A DNA stretch of 64,000 nt from Petrolisthes cinctipes (GCA_033782935.1 JAWQEG010001425.1:110001-174000), one strand, 5' to 3'; numbered from the stretch's first letter, positions 21,164-32,820 are shown. Program-made: numbers and translations. Notes: generated by a model not told the origin, from the letters alone.

Positions 21164-21815
21164 CAGGGGTGGGATCTTCAAAGCATCGTAAGTTGGTGGC
21201 GCTACGATCACCTTTACTCTCTCGTAGCCGCCATATTTGATCGTAGCTTACGAGGATCATAAGTTGGTATCTCCAAAGCTTCATAACCTCCATCGTGGCT
21301 CACGATGATAGCCTCGTAGCGAGCGTCGCTGCCCGTTTCGTTCCGTGTGTTTTGTTCATCCCACCACCCAGCTGACTGGCTCTCAGCCAATCACAATGAA
21401 GGAAACAATATGTCCTTGGTACTGTAAGCCAATCATAACGTAGTATCACAATGTCAACAAATAAACATTGTCTCACCACCAGCTGATAGAGATAACACAG
21501 TCACCTAGTTACATCAGACAGGAATTAACAGCCTAAGACAGGTAAGTGAATTATTATACTGTGTTGATAAACATTTAACACAACAGTGGAGATAAGGCAG
21601 CTGCCCCCCCCCCCCCTGGGCATATTTTTAATATCACGCCAATCACTGGTATATTGTATATAGATTTTTGGTTAGGTTAGGTTTGGCTAGTTTAGTTTAA
21701 GATAGGTTAGGTTACGTACTGTAAATCAAGAACAGCATGATACAAATAGTTTACTGGTAGCTGGTTGTCATGAAAAAAAATCAAAGACATTGACTGGGAG
21801 GACATTATATTCTTT

Positions 21816-22178
21816 GGTATTTATTGAAAGAATTACCGTTTTGCAGCAGTGTTGCCAGATCCGGCTGGGTGCCAGTATTTTACCCCCGTCATTTATTGTA
21901 CTTTATCACGGTTATTTCCCGGTAGTTTGCCCAGGTTAGGTCCCAGTAGTTTGCCCAGGTTAGGTCCCGGTAGTCTGATGCGGTCTAGGTTAGGTTAGGT
22001 CAGGTCAGGTAAGGTCAGGCTAATTTCAAAATGCCCCATTTGAATATGCCCTATCTTGGAAATGGGGCATTTGCGGAGGAAATGCCATTGAGGAAAATAG
22101 TCTTAGAATGGTCTAAATAAGTGGGTAATGAAGGTAGAAAAAACGTACGCAATAACGGTAATTCATTCAATATTTACC
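21816..22178 (+). mobile_element. MITE-1 with TATTCTTT duplication
   Basis: The element is flanked by TATTCTTT at 21808-21815 and 22179-22186. The same insertion exists in the right arm (57142-57489), but the left arm at about 5181 and copy 0 at about 3222 retain the uninterrupted TATTCTTTTAAC. Confidence 0.93.
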
Positions 22179-22385
22179 TATTCTTTTAACTTCTACTGTC
22201 ACTGTTATATTTCCTTTACACCTACCTACAGTAGTTTCTATATTAATCTCAAAATCTGTACAGTTGATTGCCATTACCAAGTAACAGGCAGAAATATACC
22301 ATATGTAGTGAAATCTGGCAAGTGCAATATAATAACTAAGACTTCAAACAGTTTTATTGAAAGACAGACCAAGGAAATAAAATAT

Positions 22386-22707
22386 GGTATTTATTGAAAG
22401 AATTACCGTTTTGTAGCAGTGTTGCCAGATCCGGCTAGGTCCCAGTATTTTGACCCTGGCATTTCCTGTACTTTACCACGGTTATTTCCCAGTAGTCTGC
22501 CCAGGTTAGGTCCCGGTAGTCTGATGCGGTCTAGGTTAGGTTAGGTAAGGTCAGGCTAATTTCAAAATGCCCCATTTGAATATCTTGGAAATGGGGCATT
22601 TGCGGAGGAAATGCCATAGAAGAAAATAGTCTTAGAATTATCTAAATAAGTAGGTAATGAAGGTAGAAAAACCGTACCCAATAACGGTAATTCATTCAAT
22701 ATTTACC
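22386..22707 (+). mobile_element. MITE-1 with TAAAATAT duplication
   Basis: This is the same insertion event as 5379-5724 and 56589-56934, with TAAAATAT at 22378-22385 and 22708-22715. It lacks one of the CCCAGGTTAGGTCCCGGTAG repeats. Confidence 0.92.
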
Positions 22708-22912
22708 TAAAATATATAGGCCTAAGCATTATTTATATTGTGGATTCGGCTGTTGGCATGGGCACACATGGGTTGAAGGATGGGGGGGGGGGGAGTATCC
22801 ATTGCCTGATTTAGATACAGTACCATTTAAATAGGATAACCAGGTATTGTAATTTATTCTGCTTGGTTCTGCTTTGTTATTGAATTATGTACCATTTTTC
22901 GTTATATTTCAG

Positions 22913-23962
22913 GTGGTGACACTAGTGACACAAAGACATTCACCCACATAGAAGAGGCTATGTCTCAAGTCATTAAAGAAGTGCAAGTGTCGGTTATTTC
23001 TGTGGACTCCAAGACCCAGGCAGTATGTACAGTATATAACAGTAAAAAATATCCTGCTGTTCATCTAGGCTAGTAATATGGAAATCTTCCCTCATTGGCA
23101 CTATGTGAAGTAATTACATTGAGAGTTTATATATATAAAACATACATTTTGAGCAGCATTACCTCTCAATTCCATTCAAAGTTAAACAGTGCAAATCATA
23201 AGGCCTTAGTCCTAGGAACAAATATACAAGATGTTCTCATATATCCATACCTTCAGTAAATACAGTACATGTACAGTGATGACCCAATATACAGGAGTCA
23301 AGTACATAGTGATTTATACATTTTGTGTATCATATAAATAACTCCTGTAAGCAGTTCATGTAGTCGTAAATATTGGAGCCATGTTAATCAAAACTAAATT
23401 TGTGATGCTTTGTTGGATTCCATATGTATCATATGAGTACTTTAACCAAGTAAAAATTGCAGTACTGCTGCTGTACTTATATGTATGACTAATTATATAC
23501 TGCTTTCTTTAAGAGTGACTTTACAATTTTAATTCATAACGATAATCCTTAATATTTCTCTAAAATTATATGAAAGTTGCTAATTTTCATAATTTCATAA
23601 TAAGGTGATGTGGATGACCCAGGACTGCCATCAAGGGCCCCTTCACCTAGACCTGGGCCAAGTTGGCAGGACTTCGGGCTAGTTACAGTGGAAGACTGTG
23701 AGGTTTTGACTGGCGACAGCTTGCCGAAGCTGGTAGAACCTAGCACCAAGTGAGGAGCATTCGTACCACAGCTTTGTAGCCTCAAGTCGCCCTTCCTCTA
23801 GGTCAGCTGGAGGTGTGACAGTTCATCTGGAAGCTACGCTACCTCCAGATATACTAGTTGTCCATAAGACTATAAGGGATATTTTGATGGATATTGCAGA
23901 AAATATAGCCACAATATCAGAAACTTTGGTGAACATTAAAAAGCCTATCGAGAAAAGGTGAT
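22913..23962 (+). pseudogene. Unrecognised multi-exon coding remnant in CAGGGG transposon
   Basis: A putative exon (22913-23022) encodes GDTSDTKTFTHIEEAMSQVI then KEVQVSVISVDSKTQA, with good acceptor and donor. A second begins after AATAAG at 23605 (GDVDDPGLPSRAPSPRPG) and runs to a TGA at about 23752 after VEPSTK. The next frame reads ASSRPSSRSAGGVTVHLEAT and ends in an amphipathic helix-like tail (IRDILMDIAENIATISETLV). A 22-base GT...AG between the frames would join them but is too short for a normal intron. The tail resembles C-termini of Myb/SANT-type transposon proteins, an inference only. Confidence 0.4.
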
Positions 23963-25662
23963 TTGTTTTCAAGTGTGTTTTGTTGTGTGTGTGTGATTTT
24001 TTTTTTAATGATTAGTGTGGTTTAAGTTGTGTTATATTTTGTGACAGAGTTATTAGTGTGCAAGTATGTTTTTATTGTGTGGTTTGTGTGTAGGTTTCAA
24101 TCTAAATTATTGTTAACTTCTGCTTATGTTTTTTTAAGAAATTACATTATTTATTTTCATTATATATTTTGTCTTTCAAATATAGCTTTTAACATTCACA
24201 TTTCATGTTAGATTTATTATTCTTTGATTAAAATAAACTTTTTTTTTCATGCATTCTTATCTTTGGCTAATAATATTAATGTCTTAGTTTTATTTACATA
24301 TAAAGGTTCGAAGATTAACTATAAGGATATACTTATGCCGTACTGTGGCTTTAATCTTATTGTATTTTAATAATTTCTCTGCCATATTTGTGATATGTCC
24401 AAGCAATGTGAAGAGTGCCAAACAAGTACTGTAGTCATTAAGGAATTGGTGTTTTTTTGTTTTCAGTCATTGTTGGAAAGTACATGAGTTCAAACAGCTT
24501 TTCAATATCATAAATTTGCAGGTTTTTACTCAGGTATATATAATGTAATGAACTGTGATAATGCAGGAAACTAATAGTACAAATAGCTAGGGAGGTATCA
24601 TGGATTTCTGTAAACTTTACAGGTGTCATATGTAAATAAAATGTAGGTTTTTTTATAGTCTATAATTAAAACATTTAGAAAAACCAACACCAGTCACATA
24701 TTTGTTATATGCTGTTGAAAAGCATTTATTTTAGAAAAATACAAGTCTTATGTAATATGAGAACAGGTGAAAATTATGTATTAAATTATACTGTTCAATA
24801 AAATTAATTGAATTGGTTGGAAAGGTTCATGTACGGTATATGTTATTGAGACTTTTACAACATGATAATATTTGCATTAGTTAATTCTGAGACATATTTT
24901 TGTCTTTAGATTCGGGAATATGGTCAACCTTTTACACATCTCCAGAATACATCAGTAGGTATATAATTCCAGTTATTTAAATGTTACCAGCTCACACATT
25001 ACATTAATGTGCTTGTAATATTTTCATTAGAAAGTCAATCAATCATAAAGAAAGTTTATCAACCTTAAGAATATCCACTTCATGCAAAGGACTATGGATT
25101 AAAGACTCATACTACATGGATTAAATTAAGTCTAACTATGCAATGAAGAATTTCTGCTTTGTTTGCAGGTAACTGGAAGCCACTTTCCTGCAATTAGTAA
25201 GTCACCATTATATCCTATTATTCTTAAACACTCCAAAAGTAATGATACACAAAAAAGTATTTGTAACTTTCTATTTCACAGTGCATCAGTTTAAAATGAC
25301 ACTTGCAGCTCCATTCTCCTAAGCTGCTCACTGAATCCCCTCCTCTTGTTTATATTTACCGATAAGTGACAACAACAACAACCATTATGTCGCCTGTGTC
25401 GGCCGCGCAAAGTGTAAATAAACTCAAATCTCACTATTTACGGGTTGTTTATCGACTACGCGACCCTGCTATCAGCCTAAAGGGTGCTTTTCAGTTCTTG
25501 TAGCGCTACGAGCAAATATGGCGCATAATGGCGGACGGAAACTCCCTTACGAGGCTTTGAAGATACGATCGTAGCGGTTATGAACAACTTACGAGCAAAT
25601 ATGGCGCTACGAGAATCATAACTGCGGTTACGATGCTTTGAAAATCCCACCCCTGACACGGT

Positions 25663-26230
25663 TGTTGTTGTTGTTGTTGATGTTCTCCCAGGGCAGAATG
25701 GCCTCCTGCCCCACAGACCCCTGGTACACTCTGGTCGCAGTGAAAAAACAAATTAAAATAAAGAAGGGGCTGGCCCTATATGCCTGGGCTACCGAAGCAC
25801 ATCCCAAGGAAATGGGACCAGAGCTTACTGGACCAGGGAGTCTGGGGGCCTCCGACCACCAGGGAGATTGGGGGGAAGGCTTTGATCCCACAGCCAGTGC
25901 TGTGGGCCCAAGTCCACGTTACCACAAGAGCTACAAGTGGGGCCGTACCTTCCATGAGACCAGCCCTGAAGGGACCATAAGGGGGAGGGAGTTTACACTG
26001 CTGCATGCAAAGGGAAATGCACCCCCGTGTGCTGGCGGTCCACACAGCAGTGGAAAAAAAAAAAAAAAAAAAAAGGTGAGGTTGCAGTACACCTCACGTG
26101 GATTTTTAATCCATGTGGGCAGATCTCGTCAAATCCACTAGAAAGTGACCAGATCCTACAACAATCTTTATTCTAGCCCTGTGGGGGATAACTAATATTC
26201 ACAGAGAATAAAGTCAGCCCCACTGGGCCC
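25663..26230 (-). mobile_element. SINE-like retroposon, spacer copy
   Basis: The 568-base insert lies between 13-base duplications CCCCTGACACGGT (25650-25662 and 26231-26243), immediately at the right end of the CAGGGG transposon. On the minus strand it begins GGGCCCAGTGGGGCTGAC and ends ...GAGAACATCAACAACAACAA, a (CAA)n tail like that of LINE-D. A (T)n run lies inside. It is ~97% alike by eye to 61377-61939. No RNA polymerase III boxes were identified. Confidence 0.82.
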
Positions 26231-26274
26231 CCCCTGACACGGTAAATACTGGTACAATCTTCATGTCGCTTCTT

Positions 26275-26396
26275 CTTCTTCTCTTGCTTCTGATGTGTGT
26301 GTGTGTGTCTGTATGAGTGTGTGTGTGTTGAAGGGAGACACACGAATGAATAGTTTACCTCTCTTTCCCTGGGTTATATAGGGCCAGCAGCCTTAT

Positions 26397-26434
<38 letters not shown>

Positions 26435-26505
26435 AAAAAAAAAGAGAGAGAGATCAACTATGGAAAATATACAGAAATGAAAACTTAAAAACACACACAC
26501 ACACA

Positions 26506-26550
<45 letters not shown>

Positions 26551-26700
26551 AGAGATATCAGCTAGGGAAAATATACTTAAATTAAAACATAAATATGATA
26601 TACTAAAAAATGATGAAAAAAAAAGAGAGATATCAACTAGGGAAAATATACTTAAATGAAAACATAAATATGATATACTCAAAAATAATGTAGATGGTAT
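26275..26700. repeat. (GT)n/(CA)n microsatellites and short AT minisatellite
   Basis: GT repeats occur at 26293-26330 and CA repeats at 26398-26430 and 26492-26545. Three units of GAGAGATATCAACTAGGGAA plus AATATACTTAAATGAAAACA lie at 26445-26680. Confidence 0.92.
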
Positions 26701-26811
26701 TGTATCTAAATTAACCTAAATGTTATACAATAAGTTACACAACATGTTAGTTTCTTAATAAAAATAAAAAAATGATGTGTTTAACCTGTGTGAATTTAAC
26801 ACAAGGGGGAC

Positions 26812-28195
26812 AAGCTTGGGGGGGGGGGTTTGGGGGGTGCGGGAGTAGAGGGACAGGCTTTAGGGGGGGGGAGGGTTAGGGGGGTGCGGGAATAGGGGGA
26901 CAAGCTTAGGGGGGTGCGGGAGAAGAGGACAGTCTTGGGGGGGAGTAGGGGGACAGGCTTGGAAGGGGTTTGAGGTGTGTGGGAATAGGGGACAGGCTTT
27001 CTACCCCCCCCAAGCCTGTCCCCCTATTCCCGCACCACCCCCCCCAAAGCCTATCCCCCTATTCTCGCAACCCCCAACCCCCCCCCCTCCAAAGCCTATC
27101 CCCCTATTCCCGCAACCCCCAACCCCCCCAAAGCCTATCCCCCTATTCTCGCAACCCCCAACCCCCCCCCCCTCCAAAGCCTATCCCCCTATTCCCGCAA
27201 CCCCCAACCCCCCCCCAAAGCCTATCCAACTATTCTCGCAACCCCCGCACCCCCCCCCTCCAAAGCCTATCCCCCTATTCCCGCAACCCCCCCCCCCAAA
27301 GCCTATCCCCCTATTCTCGCAACCCCCAACCCCCCCCCTCCAAAGCCTATCCCCCTATTCCCGCAACCCCCCCCCCCCAAAGCCTATCCCCCTATTCTCG
27401 CAACCCCCGCACCCCCCCCCCTCCAAAGCCTATCCCCCTATTCCCACAACCCCCAACCCCCCCCCTTCAAAGCCTATCCCCCTATTCCCACACACCCCCT
27501 TAATTAACCTGTGTGAATTTAACATATGGTGAGTTAGAGTAATTATTTTAACTCATATAAATTTTAAAGGTTAATAAAACAGACTTACTGATATCAGATA
27601 AGTTGAATTAAGGGGGTGCAGGAATAGGGGGACAGGCTTGGGGGGGCTTAGGGGGGTGCGGGAGTAGAGGACGGGCTTAGTGGGGGGGTTTGGGGGGTGA
27701 GGGAGTAGGGGACCGGCTTGGGGGGGGGGTTGGTTGGTGCGGGAGTATTGGGACAGGCTTGGGGGGGTTTAGGGGGATGCTGGAGTAGGGGGACAGGCTT
27801 GTGGGGGTTTTGGGGGGTGCGGGAGTAGGAGGACAGGCTTGGGGGGGTTTTGGGGGGTGCGGGAGTATGGGGGGGGTTTTGGGGGGGTTAGGGGGGCGCG
27901 GAAGTAGAGGACAGGCTTGGGGGGGGGGTTTGGTTGGTGCGGGAGTATGGGGACAGGCTGGGGGGGGTTTTGGGGGGTGCGGGAGTAGAGGACAGGCTTG
28001 GGGGGTTTGGGGGGGTGCGGGAGTAGGGGGACAAGCTTGGGTTTTTTTTTGGGGGGGTGCGGAAATAGGGGGACAGGCTTAGAGGGGTGTGGGAGTAGGG
28101 GGACAGGCTTGGGAGGGGTTTGGTTGGTGCGGGAGTATGGGGACAGGCTTGGGGGGGGTTAGGGGGGTGCGGGAATAGGGGACAGGCTTTCTACC
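26812..28195. repeat. G-rich minisatellite with strand inversion
   Basis: Units of roughly 35-45 bases read GGTGCGGGAGTAGGGGGACA then GGCTTGGGGGGGTTT. They are G-rich on the plus strand at 26812-27000, C-rich at 27001-27500, and G-rich again at 27610-28195. A 50-base stretch at the first switch is an inverted repeat (GGGAATAGGGGACAGGCTT / AAGCCTGTCCCCCTATTCCC). A phrase TTAACCTGTGTGAATTTAAC borders the block on both sides (26779, 27503). The G-runs would permit G-quadruplexes. Proline- or glycine-rich frames across it are repeat translations. Confidence 0.93.
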
Positions 28196-28499
28196 CAGCC
28201 CAAATTTAAAGGTTAACAAAACAGTACTGTAATCTGTAGACTTATTTGATTCTGTTAGGATGGAGTATTACATAAATATTTTCCTTGGCCCCAGACTGAA
28301 ATATTGGCTTCAGGTTTTCAGACAATAATTAAGGTAAGTATATAATGAATTAAAGTCAATCCTGATTTTTTTCAGACTTTCTCAAGCTACGAACGAAAGC
28401 AGGAAATTATTGATTATAAAATACGTGACTTCTCCTCATAGTAAAAGTTAAAAGTTATAATGGTCTCATGTACTGTACTGATGATGACAATACGGTATG
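28196..28499. other. Unannotated AT-rich spacer
   Basis: About 300 bases between the G-rich minisatellite and MITE-3. No coding or repeat signal is recognised. Confidence 0.5.
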
Positions 28500-28680
28500 T
28501 ACAGCCACAATCAAATATCCACCAACACTTTCCTTCCATCGTAGTAAATATCTTGGTAATAAAGAACAACACGTGATTTTGCAGCACCTCATAATAATAA
28601 TAAATATCTTGGTAATAAAGAACAACATGTGTTTAATTTTACTGCACCTCATAATAATAATAATAATAATAATAAATATC

Positions 28681-30210
28681 TATCTATCTATCTATAGCTC
28701 TGACGCCTCGCTCCCTCCGGGAACTCCCCTCAAGGGGGTGGCCACGGCAGAAGTGTGTCCAGTTCTCCCTGTTCCAACACTCCCTCCTTACTTGGTCCAT
28801 CCCTACTCTACCCCTCACGTTTCTCTCCTTTACATACTCTTCCACTCTGTTCTGCCATCTGACCGGAGGTCTGCCTCTCACACCAGGTCCTACAACTTCA
28901 CTTCCATACACCTTCTTTACAAACTCCTCGCCTTGCATTCTCTCTACATGTCCAAACCATCTCAATGTATCACGTTTCACTCTCTCAACCACTCCACACT
29001 CAATGCCAATTGCCTTCTCACTCATACCACATCTCTCATACACACTCTCATTACTTTCTCCATCCCATCTAGTAAGTCCACATGCTCCTCTCAAGTAACT
29101 CATTTCCACAGCACCTATTCTAGACTGATGCGCCCTACTCCATGTCCATGTCTCCGACGCATATGTCAGTGTTGGCAGGATTATACTATTTCGTAGTCCC
29201 CTTTTCACTTCCATACTCACACTTCTACCCTTCATAATCCTTCCCAGTGATCCTATGACCTGTCTACCCTTCACTGCTCTCTCCCTAATTTTTCCTTCCA
29301 TACTTCCATGTTTACACATAACTGTACCCAGGTACTTAAACTCCTTCACTTCCTCCATCCTCTCGCCCCTCAGAGTTATCTCACACTTCGTCCCAGTTGG
29401 TACAGCCACTCTGTAAGGTGTAGCAAAGTCAATCACTTCAGTTTCTGCTCTTTCAAATACCATCACTTTACTTTTGTCTACATTTACCTTCAATTTCCTT
29501 CGTTTACACACAGACTGAAATTCGTCCACCACTCTCTGTAAATTCCTTTCATTCTCAGCCATCAGCACAGTGTCATCCACAAACAAACTTGCCACCAGGG
29601 ACCAATTTGCTTCATTCAGCCTCAACTTCACCCCCAGACCATTCACTTTGGCTTTCACCTCTCTCATACAACCATCCATATATATATTGAACAACCATGG
29701 TGACATAACACACCCCTGTCTCAGCCCTACACTAATATTAAAACTCACTTAGATCACCCTCTACCCATACACATGCTTTTGCATCTGCATAAAAAGCCTC
29801 AATACCTTTCAGCAAAGGCCCCCCAACACCATAAATTCTCAACACCTCTGTCATAGCTTTCCTATCAACTCTATCGTATGCCTTCTCCAAATCCATGAAG
29901 GCAGCATACAACTTCTTAACCTTCCCAATATATTTCTCAACTATTGATTTTAATGCAAATATTTGGTCCACACATCCTCTACCCTTTCTGAACCCTCCCT
30001 GCTCCTCACTAACTTTATTCCCTGTTACTTCAACCAGTCTTTCAGTAAGAACCTTCCCGTAAACCTTCCCCGGTACACTAAGAAGACTTATTCCCCTATA
30101 GCTACCACACTCATCCTTACTGCCCTTCCCCTTATACAAAGGTACAATTATGGCTCTCCTCCAATCCTCTGTCACCTCTCCCTGCCTCCACGCCAATGTA
30201 CATATAAGCC
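28681..30210 (-). mobile_element. LINE-B, longest copy (RT and C-terminus)
   Basis: The insert is flanked by ATAAATATC at 28672-28680 and 30211-30219 and ends in (TATC)n, that is, a GATA-repeat tail on the minus strand. It is 5'-truncated inside the reverse transcriptase. Fragments of the same element are at 9697, 34205, 35597, 52536 and 60575, all with the same tail where the 3' end is present. Confidence 0.93.
28684..30196 (-). pseudogene. LINE-B reverse transcriptase and C-terminal domain
   Basis: From 30196 downward the frame reads WRRAIIVPLYKGKG, YRGISLLSVPGKVYGKVL, GFRKGRGCVDQIFAL and MDLEKAYDRVDR (first catalytic Asp). A frameshift near 29740-29748 follows. The second frame continues GLRQGCVMSPWLFNIYMD, then the active-site box LFVDDTVLM (intact Asp pair), LKVNVDKSKVMVFE, FKYLGTVM, ASETWTWSR, EMSYLRGACGLTRWDG, LRWFGHVERM and RGRPPVRWQNRVEEYV. 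Apart from 5' truncation and one frameshift it is well preserved. The clade cannot be fixed without a tree. Confidence 0.88.
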
Positions 30211-30261
30211 ATAAATATCTTGGTAATAAAGAACAACATGTGTTTAATTTTGCAGCACCTC

Positions 30262-30292
<31 letters not shown>

Positions 30293-30336
30293 TCTTGGTA
30301 ATAAAGAACAACACGTGTATGATTTTGCAGCACCTC

Positions 30337-30376
<40 letters not shown>

Positions 30377-30545
30377 TCTTGGTAATAAAGAACAACACGT
30401 GTATGATTTTGCAGCACCTTATAATAATAATTGAGGGGGTTGAGTTGACGTAAGGTGTTGTTGTATGATTATATTTTGATATGATGCCGATTTATTTGCA
30501 CGATGGAAGGAAAGTGTCGGGGTATATTTGATTGTGGCTGTACAG

Positions 30546-30846
30546 TATATAAGCCTACAGTACTCTTTAGGTCATTGTTATGTAATTTTAAGTATATATG
30601 GTCTATATAATCTGAATGGCTGTTCTTTTCATCAAATATTACATCAGAATACTATTGACAAATAATATTGTAGATAACAGAAACAGATTATAATTACTCA
30701 TTTTAAATATTATGGATGAATGTTATTAAAGTATGGATGTTTTAGCAATTAGGTCGATCTTTAAATCTGTCGTAAATATTAGGTTGTGGATAATTTATTA
30801 TGTAATTTGCCTATAATGCATATACCAAGCAAGGTTTCTTTTATTC
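30546..30846. other. Spacer without recognised feature
   Basis: AT-rich sequence with no coding frame, repeat or splice pattern that I can support. Confidence 0.5.
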
Positions 30847-31026
30847 TCAAGTACACTCGTGATACGTAATTTCTGACCAGAGATGAATGGCACACACACA
30901 CACATACCCTGCATTCGAACTCAGCCTCTATAGGTGTACTGGGTGGGGAAATGAACAATACCAGGCGATTCGAAGCTTTCTGCTGCTCACACTCTGGTCA
31001 GAAATTGTGTATCACGAGTGTACTTT
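30847..31026. mobile_element. Small inverted-repeat element (MITE-like)
   Basis: AAGTACACTCGTGATACGTA-TTTCTGACCAGAG at 30848-30881 is mirrored by CTCTGGTCAGAAATTGTGTA-TCACGAGTGTACTT at 30991-31025. The 34-base arms differ at two positions and enclose 110 bases with a short CA repeat. Target duplication not clear. Confidence 0.7.
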
Positions 31027-31799
31027 AGCCACAAGGACTTTATTAGTATTACTGTAGGAGGACGGACCACTCTTATACGAGTTTTGGTCGTCGCGGTACA
31101 GCAGAGCCACCTAGCGGCTGATAGGAATCACTAACAGCTGCTCCTTGACTTTCACAGGAGCGGTGGGAGTTTTTTTTGCAGTTTTTGGTTGGTTATGATT
31201 GATTTTTTTTACTGGAACCAGCACCTTTAAATGGAATAATTAAGTACTTATCATTATTCCGCTTTTCAAAAATACTGAAACGCGAATATTTACATAATTA
31301 AAGTAGCAACTTAAGCTACCAAACAGATTGAATTGATTGTCATAGTTATACCTAAAGTATACTGTAAGTATACTGTATAAGGTGGTAATACTGTATACGA
31401 TGGAAGGAAAGTGTCGGTGGATATTTGATTGTGGCTGTACAATATGTTTTTTTTAAACAATATATTAGGGTTTTGTCGTAAATATTATCGTAATTCATTA
31501 TGTAGTTTGACCAAAATGAATATAATTATTTATTCTATAGCCATATAATTAGCACCAAAGGTCGTGGGCGCTACTAATAAAGAAAATCAGTCTTAAATAT
31601 TAATGAGGATCGATAAAGGGAAGCAGACGGGAACTAAAGTGATGATTCCCCACGGCCGCTAGAGGCGCCACCGTCACAGCCAGCCACAACGATGACACCA
31701 AAATAAACACAGAGTAATCTATCCTTCTCTCAGGACCAAAATAAACCCAGAGTGATCTATCCTTCTCCCAGGACTAATAAAATCTTCGGCAAGTCACTC
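31027..31799. other. Spacer with MITE-3 solo end
   Basis: Positions 31397-31437 carry one MITE-3 terminus (ACGATGGAAGGAAAGTGTCG ... GATTGTGGCTG). At 31684-31770 ACCAAAATAAACACAGAGTA is repeated once with minor changes. No gene is seen. Confidence 0.55.
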
Positions 31800-32345
31800 A
31801 ATCAGTGTTGCCAGGTGCTGGGAAATTTATCTGTTTTTAGATAGTTTTGAAGTCCACACAAGGAAATTATATAAAGATAATAATATTAAAAGATTGTTTA
31901 AGAGTAATCAGGGTAATTTCTACCAGATGATGAAATACCAAAATGACCGTCAATGTTCAAGAGTAAACAGAGAATTATTGAGGTAAAAAGGGAAATTCTG
32001 ATGTTGAAGTTGTGGGTATAATGCCAAATAGATCTGGCAACACTGGCGTACTGACAGTGAAGCAGTATTGCCAAGTATGGACAATTAGAAGTACCAATTG
32101 GGATATTATATTAATTAAGATTGTTTAGGAGTAAAATTTCTACCAGACGAAATTTCAAGAATAAAATAATGGTAAATATAAATAATAATAAAGAATAATG
32201 GTAAATATAAACAGGAAAATTATTGAGGTAAAAAAAAAAGGGAAATTCTGATGATATTGAAGTTGAGGGTATGATGCCAAATAGATCTGGCAACATTGAC
32301 AGTAAGACCTCCTCTGATCTGGCAACACTGCAGAGAATCCAACAC
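31800..32345. repeat. Diverged direct repeat around GTGTTGCCAG words
   Basis: The block TTTCTACCAGATGATGAAAT ... AATGCCAAATAGATCTGGCA at about 31915-32045 is repeated in shorter form at about 32110-32300, with intervening CAGTATTGCCAAGTATGG. It appears to be an old tandem duplication of a dispersed repeat. Confidence 0.6.
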
Positions 32346-32394
32346 GATAAGAATGTAAGTAAACAAAAAAAAATCAGTCATAGTAAATACGATG

Positions 32395-32478
32395 ATGTGC
32401 CGGTACGATGGTGTGCGGCTCTATGGATACACAACAGAGCCATCGTACCAGTACCATGCATCGTATACACTATGGATC
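32395..32478. repeat. Fold-back hairpin repeat
   Basis: TACGATGATGTGCCGGTACG-ATGGTGTGCGGCTC is followed, after a 14-base loop, by AGAGCCATCGTACC-AGTACCATGCATCGTA. It belongs to the same family as 700-835. Confidence 0.75.
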
Positions 32479-32567
32479 TTCTTGCATAACGCCTTAATTA
32501 TTGTTATAAGAGTAAATGTGTGAATTTTTTAGTTCGTGGTCATACTAACTAAGATGGCTACTCGGTG

Positions 32568-32820
32568 TGTTGGTTTGTAAGCTTCCCAACCAACCACACT
32601 TGTATTAGGCTTCATTATTTTAGGGTTGATTCCATAGTGGTATTGGTTTGTAAGCTTCCTAACCAACCACACGACCCTATACAACGTCCATTTAGGGTCA
32701 ATTCCTCAGTGGTATTATTGGTTTGTAAGCTTCCCAACCAACCACACTTGTAAGGCTTCATTATTTTACGGTCAATAAACACAGTGGTATTGGTTTGTAA
32801 GCTTCCCAACAAACCACATA
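32568..32820. repeat. Minisatellite of GGTTTGTAAGCTTCCCAACC units
   Basis: Four units of ~68-77 bases share GGTTTGTAAGCTTCCCAACC, then AACCACACTTGTA and TTTAGGGTCAATTCC. They lie just past the LINE-A stop codon on its 3' side and may derive from LINE-A 3' sequence. Confidence 0.9.

Larger units (their letters stand above)
21164..25655 (+). mobile_element. CAGGGG-type DNA transposon, copy B (both termini)
   Basis: This is the only copy with both ends: CAGGGGTGGGATCTTCAAAG at 21164 and its inverted form ...CTTTGAAAATCCCACCCCTG at 25655. Both subterminal regions (~200 bases) are dense in CGTAGCG, CTACGAG and CATAACC/CATAAG words. Interior exon-like segments are 22913-23022 (acceptor TTATATTTCAG, donor GTATGT), 23605-23755 (DVDDPGLPSRAPSPRPGPSW) and a last frame ending NIKKPIEKR at 23960. 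The length of ~4.5 kb includes two MITE-1 insertions. No obvious target duplication is seen, because the left flank is shared with the duplicated copies. Superfamily not assigned. Confidence 0.75.
28502..30540. mobile_element. MITE-3, expanded copy split by LINE-B
   Basis: Terminal inverted repeats start CAGCCACAATCAAATATCC at 28502 and end ...ATATTTGATTGTGGCTG at 30540, flanked by TA (28500-28501, 30541-30542). The interior AAATATCTTGGTAATAAAGA / ACAACACGTGTATGATTTTG unit with an (AAT)n spacer is repeated about five times in total (28540-28680 and 30211-30425), against one in the 213-base copies. LINE-B sits between repeat units. Confidence 0.88.

Noticed and set aside
25638..26141. 167-codon plus-strand frame, also seen at 61361-61885
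   Set aside because: It runs antisense through the SINE-like retroposon and into its A-run. The two copies match because the element is repeated, not because the frame is conserved.
26970..27532. Proline-rich frames (repeating PKPIPLFPQPP) of up to 185 codons
   Set aside because: They are translations of the C-rich part of the strand-switching minisatellite; two frames are open at once for the same reason.
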